From CAVVSD01 sp963757125 (GTDB taxonomy: Bacteria; Actinomycetota; Thermoleophilia; Solirubrobacterales; Solirubrobacteraceae), in the NCBI GenBank assembly GCA_963757125.1, contig CAVWQP010000004.1, forward strand, positions 744,001 through 808,000: 64,000 bases of DNA, written 5' to 3'. Position numbers and translations under genes: made by a program. The first letter of the stretch is position 1, and each line of letters opens with the position of its first letter. Under the pieces are notes generated by a model. It saw only the letters and a list, made by a program, of their open reading frames with translations. It searched no databases and was not told where the DNA came from. This document shows positions 24,292-34,449 of this stretch, one piece after another.

Positions 24292-26117
24292 CCGAGGACC
24301 GGCTGCTCGGCGGCCACGACCTGCAGTTTCGGGAACGCGCCGCCCGTCGAGCGCAGGCGCCCCGCGGTCACCAGCTCGTCGACCCGCGCGAGGACCTCGC
24401 CGGACGTGAGGTGGTCGAAGGTCCCGTAGGCCGGCAGGCCGTCGTAGCCGTTCTTCTGCACGACCTTCGATCGGCTCCCGCGCAGCACCTCGACCGTCCG
24501 CGTCCGCCCCACCGGGGGCTCCGCGTCGGACACCACGGAGAGGATCGCCTCGTCGAGGTCGCCCGGTGGCGCGCCGCCGCGCCGCGGCTTGCCGCCCGCA
24601 GCAGGGCCGACCGGGATCCAGCTCGCGTCGCAGACGTCGCAGCACGGCACGCCGGGATCGGTCCGCGGCGGGGTGGGATCGCCGAAGTGGCGCAGCAGCG
24701 ACGCACGCCGGCACTCGTCGCCCTCGACGAACGCCCACACCGAGCGGTACTGCTTCCAGCGCGCCTTCTGGCCCTCGCCGGCGGACGTGCGGCAGGCCGC
24801 CCGCGCCCTGCCGTCGAACGGCGCCTCCAGCCGCCCGCGCAGGCGGTCGGGCGTCGACGGTGCCGGCCGCACGACCCCCGCCCGAGCGAGGTGGCCGACG
24901 ATCGCGCGGGCGCGGTCGGCACCGTCGTCGCCGCGCCCGCGACCGTCCCCCTTGGACTCCACGACCGAGCCGAGCTCGTCGGTCCCCAGGTCGTAGCGGC
25001 CGTTCTGCGACCGGGCCTCCAGCCGCTTCGCGACGGCGGCGATGCCGTCGTCGTCGACCTCCGCGCGCTGGATGAAGAAGACGTGCAGGCCCTTGTCGCG
25101 GCCCTCGGCGAACAGCATCGCGCGCGACGGCCGCCCGTCGCGGCCGGCGCGGCCCGCCTCCTGGTACCAGGCCTCCAGCGAGGGCGGCACGGACTCATGG
25201 CAGACGGTCCGCACGTCCGCCTTGTCGATGCCCATGCCGAAGGCGTTCGTCGCCACGATGACGTCGACGTCGCCGGCCATGAAGGCGCTCTGCGTCGACG
25301 AGCGCTCCTCGCGGTCCAGCCCCGCGTGGTACGCCGCCACGCGGACGTCGAGCGAGCGGTCCAATGCGTCGGCGAGCCGGTCGGTGCCCGATCGCGTGCC
25401 GGCGTAGACGATCGCCGGCGTGGCATCGGGCTCGGCCAGCACGGCCGCGATCCGGCGGTGCTTCGCGCTCGTGGTGGAGCAGCGCACGACGCCGAAGCTG
25501 AGGTTCGGACGGTCGAACCCCGTCGTCACCCGCACCGGGTCGCGCAGGCCCAGGCGGCGCTCGATGTCGGCCGCGACCTGCGGCGTCGCCGTCGCGGTCG
25601 ACGCGATGATCGCCTCCGTCTCGAGCCAGCGCGCGGCGTCGGCCAGCCGGAAGTAGTCGGGCCGGAAGTCGTGGCCCCACTGCGAGACGCAGTGCGCCTC
25701 GTCGACGACGAACAGCCCGACCTTCACGTCCTTGATCGCCTGGAGGAATGGCGCCGACGAGAACCGCTCCGGCGCGACGTACAGCAGCCGCAGCGACCCC
25801 TCGGCCGCGCGGTCGAGCGCCTCGCGGTTCAGCGCCGAGTCCTGCTGCGCGTTGATCATCGCCACGGACCCCGGCGCGGCGCGCGCGAGCGCCTGCACCT
25901 GGTCCTGCATCAGGGACACGAGCGGCGAGACGACGAGCGTCAGATCATCGCGGACCAGGGCGGGCAGCTGGTAGCACAGCGACTTCCCCGCGCCCGTCGG
26001 CATGACGACGAGGACGTCCCGCGCCGGCGGGCCGACGGCCGCGCGCACGGCCTCCTCCTGCCCGGGCCGGAAGGCCTCGTGGCCGAAGTAGGCGTGGAGC
26101 GCACGATCGAGATCCAT
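24288..26117 (-). CDS. recQ: RecQ family ATP-dependent DNA helicase
   Basis: 3'-5' DNA helicase of 609 residues from ATG 26117 (MDLDRALHAYFGHEAFRPGQ); the open frame further upstream has no RecQ homology. Motif 0 is FRPGQEEAV, Walker A MPTGAGKSLCYQLPAL, the DEAH-RecQ loop VVDEAHCVSQWGHDFRPDYF, and motif VI QEAGRAGRDGRP. A cysteine set (C-RRASLLRHFGD and CCDVCD) forms the RecQ-Ct zinc site. A short wHTH-like tail follows. Its stop overlaps purN, an unusual pairing. Confidence 0.93.
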   Translation of the reverse strand: MDLDRALHAYFGHEAFRPGQEEAVRAAVGPPARDVLVVMPTGAGKSLCYQLPALVRDDLTLVVSPLVSLMQDQVQALARAAPGSVAMINAQQDSALNREALDRAAEGSLRLLYVAPERFSSAPFLQAIKDVKVGLFVVDEAHCVSQWGHDFRPDYFRLADAARWLETEAIIASTATATPQVAADIERRLGLRDPVRVTTGFDRPNLSFGVVRCSTTSAKHRRIAAVLAEPDATPAIVYAGTRSGTDRLADALDRSLDVRVAAYHAGLDREERSSTQSAFMAGDVDVIVATNAFGMGIDKADVRTVCHESVPPSLEAWYQEAGRAGRDGRPSRAMLFAEGRDKGLHVFFIQRAEVDDDGIAAVAKRLEARSQNGRYDLGTDELGSVVESKGDGRGRGDDGADRARAIVGHLARAGVVRPAPSTPDRLRGRLEAPFDGRARAACRTSAGEGQKARWKQYRSVWAFVEGDECRRASLLRHFGDPTPPRTDPGVPCCDVCDASWIPVGPAAGGKPRRGGAPPGDLDEAILSVVSDAEPPVGRTRTVEVLRGSRSKVVQKNGYDGLPAYGTFDHLTSGEVLARVDELVTAGRLRSTGGAFPKLQVVAAEQPVLG

Positions 26118-26220
26118 CGGACCGATGACGCTACCGGCCGGCCCGGCGTGTCCCGGCGGATCGGCACAGACCTGTGACACGTCCCCGATGAGTTCCCGCG
26201 CCGCGCCTCGTCCGTTGAGC

Positions 26221-26835
26221 ATGGGAGAGCTCATCGTCACCACGTTCATGACCCTCGACGGCGTCCTGCAGGCCCCCGGTGCCCCGGACGAGGACCGCGA
26301 GAGCGGCTTCGAGCACGGCGGCTGGCAGGCGCCGTTCTTCGACCCCGAGTCGGGCGACCGGATGCTCCAGGAGTACGAGAGCTGGGACGCCTACCTGCTC
26401 GGCCGCAAGACCTACGACATCTTCGCCTCGTTCTGGCCGGAGGCCGAGGACAGCCCCTTCACGCGGCTCATGAACTCGCTGCCCCGCTACGTCGCGTCGC
26501 ACACGCTGACGCAGGCCGACTGGCCCGGCACGACCATCCTGAGCGGTGACCTCGCCGAGGAGGTCGCGCGGATCAAGGAGCGCCACGAGCAGATCGGCCT
26601 CTGGGGCAGCGGCGATCTCGTGCAGTCGCTCCTGCGCGAAGAGCTCGTCGACCGCCTCTACCTGTGGCTGTACCCCGTCGTGCTCGGGACGGGCAAGCGC
26701 CTGTTCGCCGACGGCGCCGTGCCGGCCGCGTGGCGCCGCGTGGACGCGGCCACGTTCCCCGGCGGCGGCGTGATGCTCAACCTCGAGCGGGCCGGGAAGC
26801 CGACGTACGGCGACATGGGCGAAGGAAACGGCTAG
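26221..26835 (+). CDS. dihydrofolate reductase family protein (RibD C-terminal-like)
   Basis: 204 residues of the DHFR/RibD-C fold common in actinobacteria: GELIVTTFMTLDGVLQAPG at the start, LLGRKTYDIFASFWP in the middle and LWGSGDLVQSLLREELVDRL plus YPVVLGTGKRLF at the end. Probably an NADPH-dependent reductase of unknown substrate; real folate or riboflavin roles are not implied. It is divergent from recQ (~100 bases) and converges on purF with a 4-base overlap of stop codons. Confidence 0.9.
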   Translation: MGELIVTTFMTLDGVLQAPGAPDEDRESGFEHGGWQAPFFDPESGDRMLQEYESWDAYLLGRKTYDIFASFWPEAEDSPFTRLMNSLPRYVASHTLTQADWPGTTILSGDLAEEVARIKERHEQIGLWGSGDLVQSLLREELVDRLYLWLYPVVLGTGKRLFADGAVPAAWRRVDAATFPGGGVMLNLERAGKPTYGDMGEGNG

Positions 26836-28262
26836 GCGCGGACGAGCGGGAGCTCGAGCGCGTACTTCGACGCCGTCGCGTCCCCGAGCGGGTAGCGGCC
26901 GGTGAAGCAGGCGTCGCAGTGGCGGTCGGCCGATACTCCGATCGCGTCGTACACGCCCTCCATCGACAGGTACGAGAGCGTGTCGCAGCCGAGCTCGCGG
27001 GCGATCTCGCCCTCGTCGCGGCCGTGCGCGATCATCTCCTCGCGCGTCGACATGTCGACCCCGTAGTGACAGGGATGGCGGATCGGCGGCGCGGAGATGC
27101 GCATGTGCACCTCGCGGGCGCCCGCGTCGCGCAGCATCTGCACGATCTGGCGGGTCGTGTTGCCGCGGACGATGGAGTCGTCGACCACGACGAGCGACTT
27201 GCCCGCGATGATCTCCGGCAGCGGGTTGAACTTGAGCCGCAGCCCGTGCTTGCGCAGCTCCTGGCCGGGCTGGATGAACGTGCGCTGGACGTAGCGGTTC
27301 TTGATGAGCCCGTCGTCCTGGGGCAGGCCGCTCGCCCGCGCGAACCCGCGTGCCGCGGGCGTGCCCGAGTCGGGGACGGGGATGACGAGGTCGGCGCCGG
27401 GCGCCGGGGCCTCGCGGGCGAGGTTCTCGCCCATCCGGCCGCGTGCCGCCTGCAGGACGGTGCCGCCCATGCGCGAGTCGGGCCGGGCGAAGTAGATGTA
27501 CTCGAAGACGCAGAACGCCTCGCGCTCGCTCTGCACCGCCTGGCGCGTCTGCAGCCCGCGGTCGGTGATCGAGATGAGCTCGCCGGGGCGGACGTCGCGC
27601 AGCAGCTCGGCGCCGATGATGTCGAACGCGCACGACTCGCTCGCGACGCAGTAGCGGTCCCCGAGCCGGCCGAGGACGAGCGGCCGCAGGCCGTGCGGAT
27701 CGCGGAAGGCGAGGACGCGGTCCTTCGTCATGATCACCGTCGAGTACGCGCCCTCGAGGCGCGTCATGACGTCGGCGATCGCATCCTCGATCCGGTCGGC
27801 CGGATGGGAGGCGACCATCGCCGCGATGATCTCGGAGTCCGACGTCGAGCGGAACGACACGCCCTGCGCGCTCAGCTCGCCGTGGAGCTGCACGGCGTTG
27901 ACGAGGTTGCCGTTGTGGGCGAGGGCGATCTCGCGACGGTCGGAGCGATGGACGGGCTGTGCGTTCTCCCACGCGTTGGAGCCCGTCGTCGAGTAGCGGA
28001 CGTGCCCGAGCGCCAGCGAGCCCTGCAGCGCGCGGAGCTTCTGCTCGTCGAACACCTGGTTGACCAGACCCAGCTCGCGCAGGGTCATGATGTGGCCGCC
28101 GACATCGGCCGTGGCGATGCCTGCAGACTCCTGCCCGCGATGTTGCAGGGCGTACAGCGCGAAGTAGGCGAGCTTGGAGACTTCGTGCTCGGGATCCGGG
28201 GCGTAGATCCCGAAGACACCGCACTCGTCCCGCGGCCCGTCGCGGTCGGACAGGTCAGCCAT
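26832..28262 (-). CDS. purF: amidophosphoribosyltransferase
   Basis: First committed step of purine synthesis, PRPP plus glutamine to phosphoribosylamine. 476 residues. After a short propeptide (MADLSDRDGPRDE) comes catalytic Cys in CGVFGIYAPD. Glutaminase motifs HVRYSTTG and HNGNL follow, then the PRPP loop VVVDDSIVRGNTT and the Fe-S-type cysteines HPCHYG and CDACFTG. ATG 28262 gives the propeptide length expected for the B. subtilis type; no strong ribosome site is visible. It lies downstream of the purL end of the operon but is separated by two convergent genes. Confidence 0.96.
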   Translation of the reverse strand: MADLSDRDGPRDECGVFGIYAPDPEHEVSKLAYFALYALQHRGQESAGIATADVGGHIMTLRELGLVNQVFDEQKLRALQGSLALGHVRYSTTGSNAWENAQPVHRSDRREIALAHNGNLVNAVQLHGELSAQGVSFRSTSDSEIIAAMVASHPADRIEDAIADVMTRLEGAYSTVIMTKDRVLAFRDPHGLRPLVLGRLGDRYCVASESCAFDIIGAELLRDVRPGELISITDRGLQTRQAVQSEREAFCVFEYIYFARPDSRMGGTVLQAARGRMGENLAREAPAPGADLVIPVPDSGTPAARGFARASGLPQDDGLIKNRYVQRTFIQPGQELRKHGLRLKFNPLPEIIAGKSLVVVDDSIVRGNTTRQIVQMLRDAGAREVHMRISAPPIRHPCHYGVDMSTREEMIAHGRDEGEIARELGCDTLSYLSMEGVYDAIGVSADRHCDACFTGRYPLGDATASKYALELPLVRA

Positions 28263-28364
28263 GGCGCAGATCGAGCGTAGCATCGGACCCGGCGGCGCCA
28301 TGCCCGCGCGGCGAACGCCGGAGGAGCTTGCGCCGGGGCGGTCCACGCCCTAAGGTCTGTGTCG

Positions 28365-28376
28365 CAAACTAGTTTG
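28365..28376. promoter_or_regulatory. perfect 12-bp palindrome, probable operator
   Basis: CAAACTAGTTTG is its own reverse complement. It overlaps the GGAG ribosome site and sits 11 bases before ATG 28388 of a membrane protein/winged-helix regulator pair. AT-rich content here is striking against the surroundings. Position and symmetry suggest autoregulation by the winged-helix protein. Confidence 0.6.
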
Positions 28377-28387
28377 GAGTTCGGCTC

Positions 28388-28939
28388 ATGGACCGCAGAC
28401 ACCTCGAGGACGCCGCCGTCAGCTACGCCCACCTCCGCGGGCTCCTGCTCATCCCGGCCGGCGCGCTGTGTCTCCTCGCGGCGCTCGCCAACTGGGACGT
28501 GGTGCAGACCCCGGTGCTCGCCGTCGGCGTCGTGGCCATCGGTCTTCTCTGGCTGGCCATCAGGCACCACTATCGCCAGCACTACGGGAGCGTGCGCACC
28601 TCGGCGCGCCAGCAGACGCGCGACACGATCGCGCTCGTCCTCGCCGGCGCGATCGTCTTCGGCGTCTCGGTCCTCCTGCACGATCTCCCGGTCAACGCGA
28701 TCGCGATCGGGTTCGCCGTGGCCATGGGCATCGGCTACGCGCTCGGCCCCGGACTGCGGACCCATCACCTCGTCATCCTCGGCGCGCTGTTCATCGTGGG
28801 CGCGGTGCCCTTGTGGGACGGCGCCGACTCCGCCAACACGGGCCTGTTGCTCGCCGGGATCGCACTCGCGCTGACCGGCGTGTTCGACCACCGCGAGTTC
28901 CTGCACACGTTCGGGCCGACGGTCGATGCCGGAGCCTGA
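28388..28939 (+). CDS. membrane protein of regulator-linked pair
   Basis: 183 residues. An N-terminal soluble segment (DRRHLEDAAVSYAHLR) is followed by five or six hydrophobic helices (LLLIPAGALCLLAALANW, LAVGVVAIGLLWLAIR, TIALVLAGAIVFGVSVLLH and on). No family recognised; small actinobacterial membrane proteins of this layout commonly sit before a winged-helix regulator. Its 3' end overlaps the regulator by 14 bases, so the two are co-translated. A 12-bp palindrome lies right before the start. Confidence 0.75.
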   Translation: MDRRHLEDAAVSYAHLRGLLLIPAGALCLLAALANWDVVQTPVLAVGVVAIGLLWLAIRHHYRQHYGSVRTSARQQTRDTIALVLAGAIVFGVSVLLHDLPVNAIAIGFAVAMGIGYALGPGLRTHHLVILGALFIVGAVPLWDGADSANTGLLLAGIALALTGVFDHREFLHTFGPTVDAGA

Positions 28940-29267
28940 CCTCGCGCTGGACCGGCTCATCCACGAGCCTGGGCGCCTCGCGATCCTCACCGTCCTCTCG
29001 TCCGCGAGCGACGCCGACTTCCTCTTCCTGCAGCGGGCGACCGGCCTGACGAAGGGCAACCTCTCCAGCCACCTGACCAAGCTCGAGGCGGCCGGGCTCG
29101 TCGCGATCGAGAAGCGCTTCGTCGGCCGCAAGCCGAACACGCGGCTCGCGCTGACCGACGAGGGCCGCGAGCGCATCGCGCGGCACTGGGAGCAGCTGGA
29201 CCGGCTCAGGGAAACAGCGCGGCGAACGAGCCGTGCGCCTCGCGCAGCTCCGCAAGCGTCGCACTGA
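28926..29267 (+). CDS. winged-helix transcriptional regulator
   Basis: 113 residues, MarR/HTH_34-like: HEPGRLAILTVLSSASDADF (helix 1-2), LQRATGLTKGNLSSHLTKLE (recognition helix), AAGLVAIEKRFVGRKPNTRL (wing) and LTDEGRERI. It overlaps the membrane protein gene upstream. The basic C-terminal tail (RRTSRAPRAAPQ) overlaps purL's 3' end on the other strand by ~60 bases and may not be conserved. It probably represses its own operon through the upstream palindrome. Confidence 0.88.
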   Translation: MPEPDLALDRLIHEPGRLAILTVLSSASDADFLFLQRATGLTKGNLSSHLTKLEAAGLVAIEKRFVGRKPNTRLALTDEGRERIARHWEQLDRLRETARRTSRAPRAAPQASH

Positions 29268-31389
29268 TCGCGACGTCCCCGGCGGTCAGCGTCAGGCCGT
29301 CCCCGCCGACCTCGCCGACCACCTCCGCGCCGAGCGCCTCGAGCGCCTCGGCCGGACCGGAGACGACGAAGCCCCGACCGGGCGACTCGCCGAAGAGCCG
29401 CGCCCAGGCGTCGCCGTCGGGCGCGATCGTCACGCGCGCGCCGACACCGCCGGCGAGCGCGCACTCCGCCAGCGCGACCGCGAGGCCGCCCTCGGCGATG
29501 TCGTGCGCGCTGCTCAGCGTGCCCGCGCGGACCGCCTCGCGAACCGCGTCGTGCGCGGAGCGCACCGCCGAGATGTCCGCCTCCGGGAGGCCGTCGGGCA
29601 GCGCCTCGCCGCGCAGCTTCGCGAGCTCCGAGCCGGGGAGCGCCGGCGCGAACGGGCCCACGAGGCCGACGGCGTCGCCCTCGGCCGCGAACGCCAGGCC
29701 GCCGGCGCGCGCGGCGTCGGGCATGCCGCCGACGAGCCCGACGACGGGCGTCGGGTAGATCGGGCCCTCGGCGCCCTCGTTGTAGAGCGAGACGTTGCCG
29801 CCGACGACCGGCACGCCGAGCGCGCGGCACGCGTCGCCCAGCCCGCGGATGCTCTCGGTGAGCTGCCACGCGATGTGCGACTTCTCCGGGTTGCCGAAGT
29901 TCAGGCAGTTCGTGAGCCCGAGCGGCTCGGCCCCGACGCAGGCGAGGTTCGCCGCGCACTCGAGCACGTTCTCGATCGTGCCCGTGTACGGGTCGGCGGC
30001 GACCCTGCGCCCGGAGCCGTCGATGGCGACGGCGATCGCGTTGCCGCCGGGGAGCCGCAGGACCGCGGCGTCCGCGTCGCCCGGGCGGCGCACGGTGCGC
30101 GACTGGACGATCCAGTCGTACTGCTGGAAGAGCGGCAGGCGCGAGGCGATGTTGGGGCTCGCGAGCAGCGCCAGGAGCGTCGCGCGCGGGTCGGCGCCCG
30201 CGTCGAGCGTCGCCGGCGGCGGCGCGTACAGCGGGCCGGCCGGGCGGGCCGGATCGAGGTCGTAGAGCGGGCACTCGTCCACGAGCGCGACGACGGGGAC
30301 GTCGCCCACGACCTCGTCGCCGTCGAGCACGCGCAGCCGGCCGCCCGCCGTCACGACGCCGATGGCGGTGCCGTGGACCTCCCACTTCGCGCAGACCGCG
30401 AGCACCTCGTCGAGGCGCCCGGGCTCGCAGACGCAGAGCATGCGCTCCTGGGACTCGCTGACCATGATCTCGAACGGCTCCATGTCCGCCTCGCGCAGCG
30501 GCACCTTGGACACGTCGAGGTCCAGGCCGACCTCGCCCTTGGACGCCATCTCCGCCGACGACGAGGTCAGCCCCGCCGCGCCGAGGTCCTGCAGCGAGAC
30601 GAGCAGGCCGCGCTCGAGCAGCTCGAGCGAGCACTCCAGCGCCTTCTTGCCGGCGAACGGATCGCCGACCTGCACGGTCGGGCGCTTGTCCTCGTCGATG
30701 CCGAGCTCCGCGCTGGCGAGGACCGAGGCGCCGCCGATGCCGTCTCTCCCGGTCGAGGACCCGAAGAGCACCACGATGTTCCCGACGCCCGCGGCGGCGC
30801 TGCGGATCATGCGGTCCCGGTCGGCGAGCCCGAGCGCCATCGCGTTCACGAGGCAGTTCTGCTCGTAGGGACCCTCGTGGTAGACCTCGCCGCCGACGGT
30901 CGCCACGCCCACCGAGTTGCCGTAGTGCGCGATCCCGGCCACGGCGTGGTCGAGCAGGTACCGCGAGCGCGGGCTGGTGGGCTCGCCGAAGCGCAGCGAG
31001 TCGAGCACCGCGATCGGGCGTGCGCCGATCGCGAAGATGTCGCGCAGGATGCCGCCGACGCCCGTGGCCGCGCCCTGGAACGGCTCGACCGCGCTCGGGT
31101 GGTTGTGCGACTCGACCTTGAACGCGACGGCCAGGCCGTCCCCCACGTCCACGGCGCCCGCGTTCTCCCCCGGGCCCATGACGACGTGCTCGCCCTCCGT
31201 CGGCAGCGTCCCGAGCAGCTTGCGGGAGTGCTTGTAGGAGCAGTGCTCGCTCCACAGGAGCGAGAACATCGCGAGCTCGACCTCGTTGGGCTCGCGGCCC
31301 AGCTTCTCGACGATGAGCGCGTACTCCGACTCGGTCAGGCCGAGGTCGAGCGCGCTCTGCAGCCCGGGTGCGGTGCTAGACGGGGACAC
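29206..31389 (-). CDS. purL: phosphoribosylformylglycinamidine synthase, large subunit
   Basis: ATP-dependent FGAR to FGAM conversion together with PurQ and PurS. 727 residues, the length of the small-type (smPurL) subunit. N-terminal LWSEHCSYKHSRKLL contains the catalytic His region. FKVESHNHPSAVEPFQGAAT, GGEVYHEGPYEQNCL, LQDLGAAGLTSSSAEMASKG and the later HDIAEGGLAVALAE are diagnostic. Start GTG 31389 lies inside the end of purQ, so translation is coupled. Last gene of the purine operon. Confidence 0.96.
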   Translation of the reverse strand: MSPSSTAPGLQSALDLGLTESEYALIVEKLGREPNEVELAMFSLLWSEHCSYKHSRKLLGTLPTEGEHVVMGPGENAGAVDVGDGLAVAFKVESHNHPSAVEPFQGAATGVGGILRDIFAIGARPIAVLDSLRFGEPTSPRSRYLLDHAVAGIAHYGNSVGVATVGGEVYHEGPYEQNCLVNAMALGLADRDRMIRSAAAGVGNIVVLFGSSTGRDGIGGASVLASAELGIDEDKRPTVQVGDPFAGKKALECSLELLERGLLVSLQDLGAAGLTSSSAEMASKGEVGLDLDVSKVPLREADMEPFEIMVSESQERMLCVCEPGRLDEVLAVCAKWEVHGTAIGVVTAGGRLRVLDGDEVVGDVPVVALVDECPLYDLDPARPAGPLYAPPPATLDAGADPRATLLALLASPNIASRLPLFQQYDWIVQSRTVRRPGDADAAVLRLPGGNAIAVAIDGSGRRVAADPYTGTIENVLECAANLACVGAEPLGLTNCLNFGNPEKSHIAWQLTESIRGLGDACRALGVPVVGGNVSLYNEGAEGPIYPTPVVGLVGGMPDAARAGGLAFAAEGDAVGLVGPFAPALPGSELAKLRGEALPDGLPEADISAVRSAHDAVREAVRAGTLSSAHDIAEGGLAVALAECALAGGVGARVTIAPDGDAWARLFGESPGRGFVVSGPAEALEALGAEVVGEVGGDGLTLTAGDVAISATLAELREAHGSFAALFP

Positions 31390-32033
31390 GCGCGGCGCTC
31401 TCGAACAGCTTCAGGCCGTCGGCGGAGCCGAGCAGCGCGTCGATCGCGTGCTCGGGGTGCGGCATGAGCCCGACGACGTTGCGGCCCTCGTTGCAGACGC
31501 CCGCGATGTCGTTCGTCGAGCCGTTGGGGTTGCCGTCATGCGCGTAGCGCAGCACGACCTGGCCGGCGTCCTCGAGCCCGCCGGCGTCGGGCGCGAAGAA
31601 GCGGCCGGTCGTGTGCTTCACCGGGATCGAGAGGATCTCGCCCGGCTCGCAGGCGGCGGTGAAGGTCGTGTCGGTCCGCTCGACGACGACGCCGACCTGG
31701 CGGCAGATGAACCGCAGGCCGACGTTCGGCAGCAGCGCGCCGGGCAGCATCCCGGCCTCGCAGAGGATCTGGAAGCCGTTGCAGATCCCGAGCACCGGGC
31801 CGCCGTCGCGCGCGAAGGCCATGACGGACTCCATGACCGGCGAGAAGCGGGCGATCGCACCGACGCGCAGGTAGTCGCCGTAGGAGAACCCGCCGGGGAT
31901 CACGATCGACGTCGGCGCCGCGGAGGTCGCGGTCGCCGTGCCAGAGGATCTCCGCGTCACCGACCTTCGCGCAGGCGAGCAGCGCGTCGGCGTCGTCGCA
32001 GGTCCCGGGGAAGCGGACGACGCCGAACTTCAT
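31376..32033 (-). CDS. purQ: phosphoribosylformylglycinamidine synthase, glutaminase subunit (frameshifted)
   Basis: Provides ammonia to PurL. MKFGVVRFPGTCDDADALLA opens the protein. The glutaminase core follows: PGGFSYGDYLRVGAIARFSP, Cys nucleophile in VLGICNGFQILCE and the His/Glu in LMPHPEHAID. The first ~40 residues are in another frame. Deleting one base near 31905-31915 gives RGADSIVIPGGFSYGDY, which has the usual spacing. Since purQ is needed for the pathway and both neighbours are intact, an assembly insertion is likelier than a pseudogene. ATG 32033 overlaps the purS stop. Confidence 0.92.
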
Positions 32034-32251
32034 GCGTCGATGATCTCGTAGTCCTCGATGAGCGGGTTCACGAGCAGCGCCCGGCACATCTCGTCGAGCC
32101 GCGCCGGATCCTCGACGTCGAGCTCGATGAGGCGCCCGACGTGCACGTTCTGGACGCCCTCGAACCCGAGCGCGGGCAGCGCGCGCTCGACCGCGATGCC
32201 CTGGGGATCGAGGATCCCCGCCTTCGGCCGGACGAGGACGCGGGCCCTCAC
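32030..32251 (-). CDS. purS: phosphoribosylformylglycinamidine synthase subunit PurS
   Basis: Small subunit of the FGAM synthase complex that carries ammonia between PurQ and PurL. 73 residues from GTG 32251: VRARVLVRPKAGILDPQGIA and VQNVHVGRLIELDVEDPARL are the family's two core segments. The GTG shares bases with the purC TGA (GTGA) and its own TGA with the purQ ATG. Confidence 0.94.
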   Translation of the reverse strand: MRARVLVRPKAGILDPQGIAVERALPALGFEGVQNVHVGRLIELDVEDPARLDEMCRALLVNPLIEDYEIIDA

Positions 32252-33126
32252 GGGGCCGTGCGCTCCAGCCAGGCCGAGAACGACTCCCCGGTGATCCGCT
32301 CGTACGCCTCGACGTAGAGCTCGCGCGTGCGGGCGACGACGTCGTCGGGGATCGCGGGCGCGGGGGGCGACTTGTCCCACCCCGAGCCGGCCGCCCAGTC
32401 GCGGACGTACTGCTTGTCGAAGCTCGGCTGCCCGCGGCCCGGCTCGTAGCCGTCGACCGGCCAGAAGCGCGACGAGTCCGGTGTCAGCACCTCGTCGCCG
32501 ACCGTGAGGACGCCGGCCTCGTCGAGGCCGAACTCGAACTTCGTGTCGGCCAGGATGACGCCGCGCTCGCGCGCGTGGTCACGGGCGAACGCGTAGAGCG
32601 CGAGCGACGCGTCGCGGACCTTCTCGGCCAGCGCGCGGTCCCCGATCAGGGAGACGGCGCCCTCGAAGTCGATCGCCTCGTCGTGGCCCACGTCGGCCTT
32701 CGTCGAGGGCGTGAAGAGCGGCTCGGGCAGCTCCTGCGACTCCTGGAGCCCGGACGGCAGCGCGATGCCCGACACCGAGCCGGTGGCGAGGTAGTCCTTC
32801 CAGCCGGAGCCGGTGATGTAGCCGCGGACGACGCACTCGACGGGCAGCATCTTCAGCTTGCGCACGGCGAGGCCGCGGCCGCGTGCCTCGGCGGGAACGC
32901 CGTCGGTCGCGGAGACGAGGTGGTTGGCGACGATGTGCTCGGTGGCGCCGAACCAGAAGACCGACAGCCCGGTCAGGACCTTGCCCTTGTCGGGGATCGG
33001 CGTCGGATGGACGACGTCGTACGTCGAGATCCGGTCGGAGGCCACCATGAGCAGCTCGTCGCCCAGGTCGTAGAGCTCCCGGACCTTGCCCGAGGAGAGC
33101 AGGGGGAGGTCGGCGAGGGCGGTCAC
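32248..33126 (-). CDS. purC: SAICAR synthase
   Basis: Joins aspartate to CAIR using ATP. 292 residues, the longer actinobacterial/eukaryote-like form. LLSSGKVRELYDLGDELLMV, VASDRISTYDVVHPTPIPDK, ECVVRGYITGSGWKDY, ILADTKFEFGLD and EVLTPDSSRFWP are all present. Start GTG 33126. It is 30 bases downstream of purB and overlaps purS. Confidence 0.96.
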   Translation of the reverse strand: MTALADLPLLSSGKVRELYDLGDELLMVASDRISTYDVVHPTPIPDKGKVLTGLSVFWFGATEHIVANHLVSATDGVPAEARGRGLAVRKLKMLPVECVVRGYITGSGWKDYLATGSVSGIALPSGLQESQELPEPLFTPSTKADVGHDEAIDFEGAVSLIGDRALAEKVRDASLALYAFARDHARERGVILADTKFEFGLDEAGVLTVGDEVLTPDSSRFWPVDGYEPGRGQPSFDKQYVRDWAAGSGWDKSPPAPAIPDDVVARTRELYVEAYERITGESFSAWLERTAP

Positions 33127-33156
33127 ACGCCGGAGGCTAGCAACGGTTTCGGACCC

Positions 33157-34445
<1,289 letters not shown>

Positions 34446-34449
<4 letters not shown>

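Noticed and set aside
24411..26177. Long plus-strand frame opposite recQ.
   Set aside because: Antisense of recQ; no motifs.
28085..31255. A 1056-residue minus-strand frame across purL and upstream genes.
   Set aside because: Shadow of purL in another frame; the composition is low-complexity Arg/Gly and real motifs are only in the purL frame.
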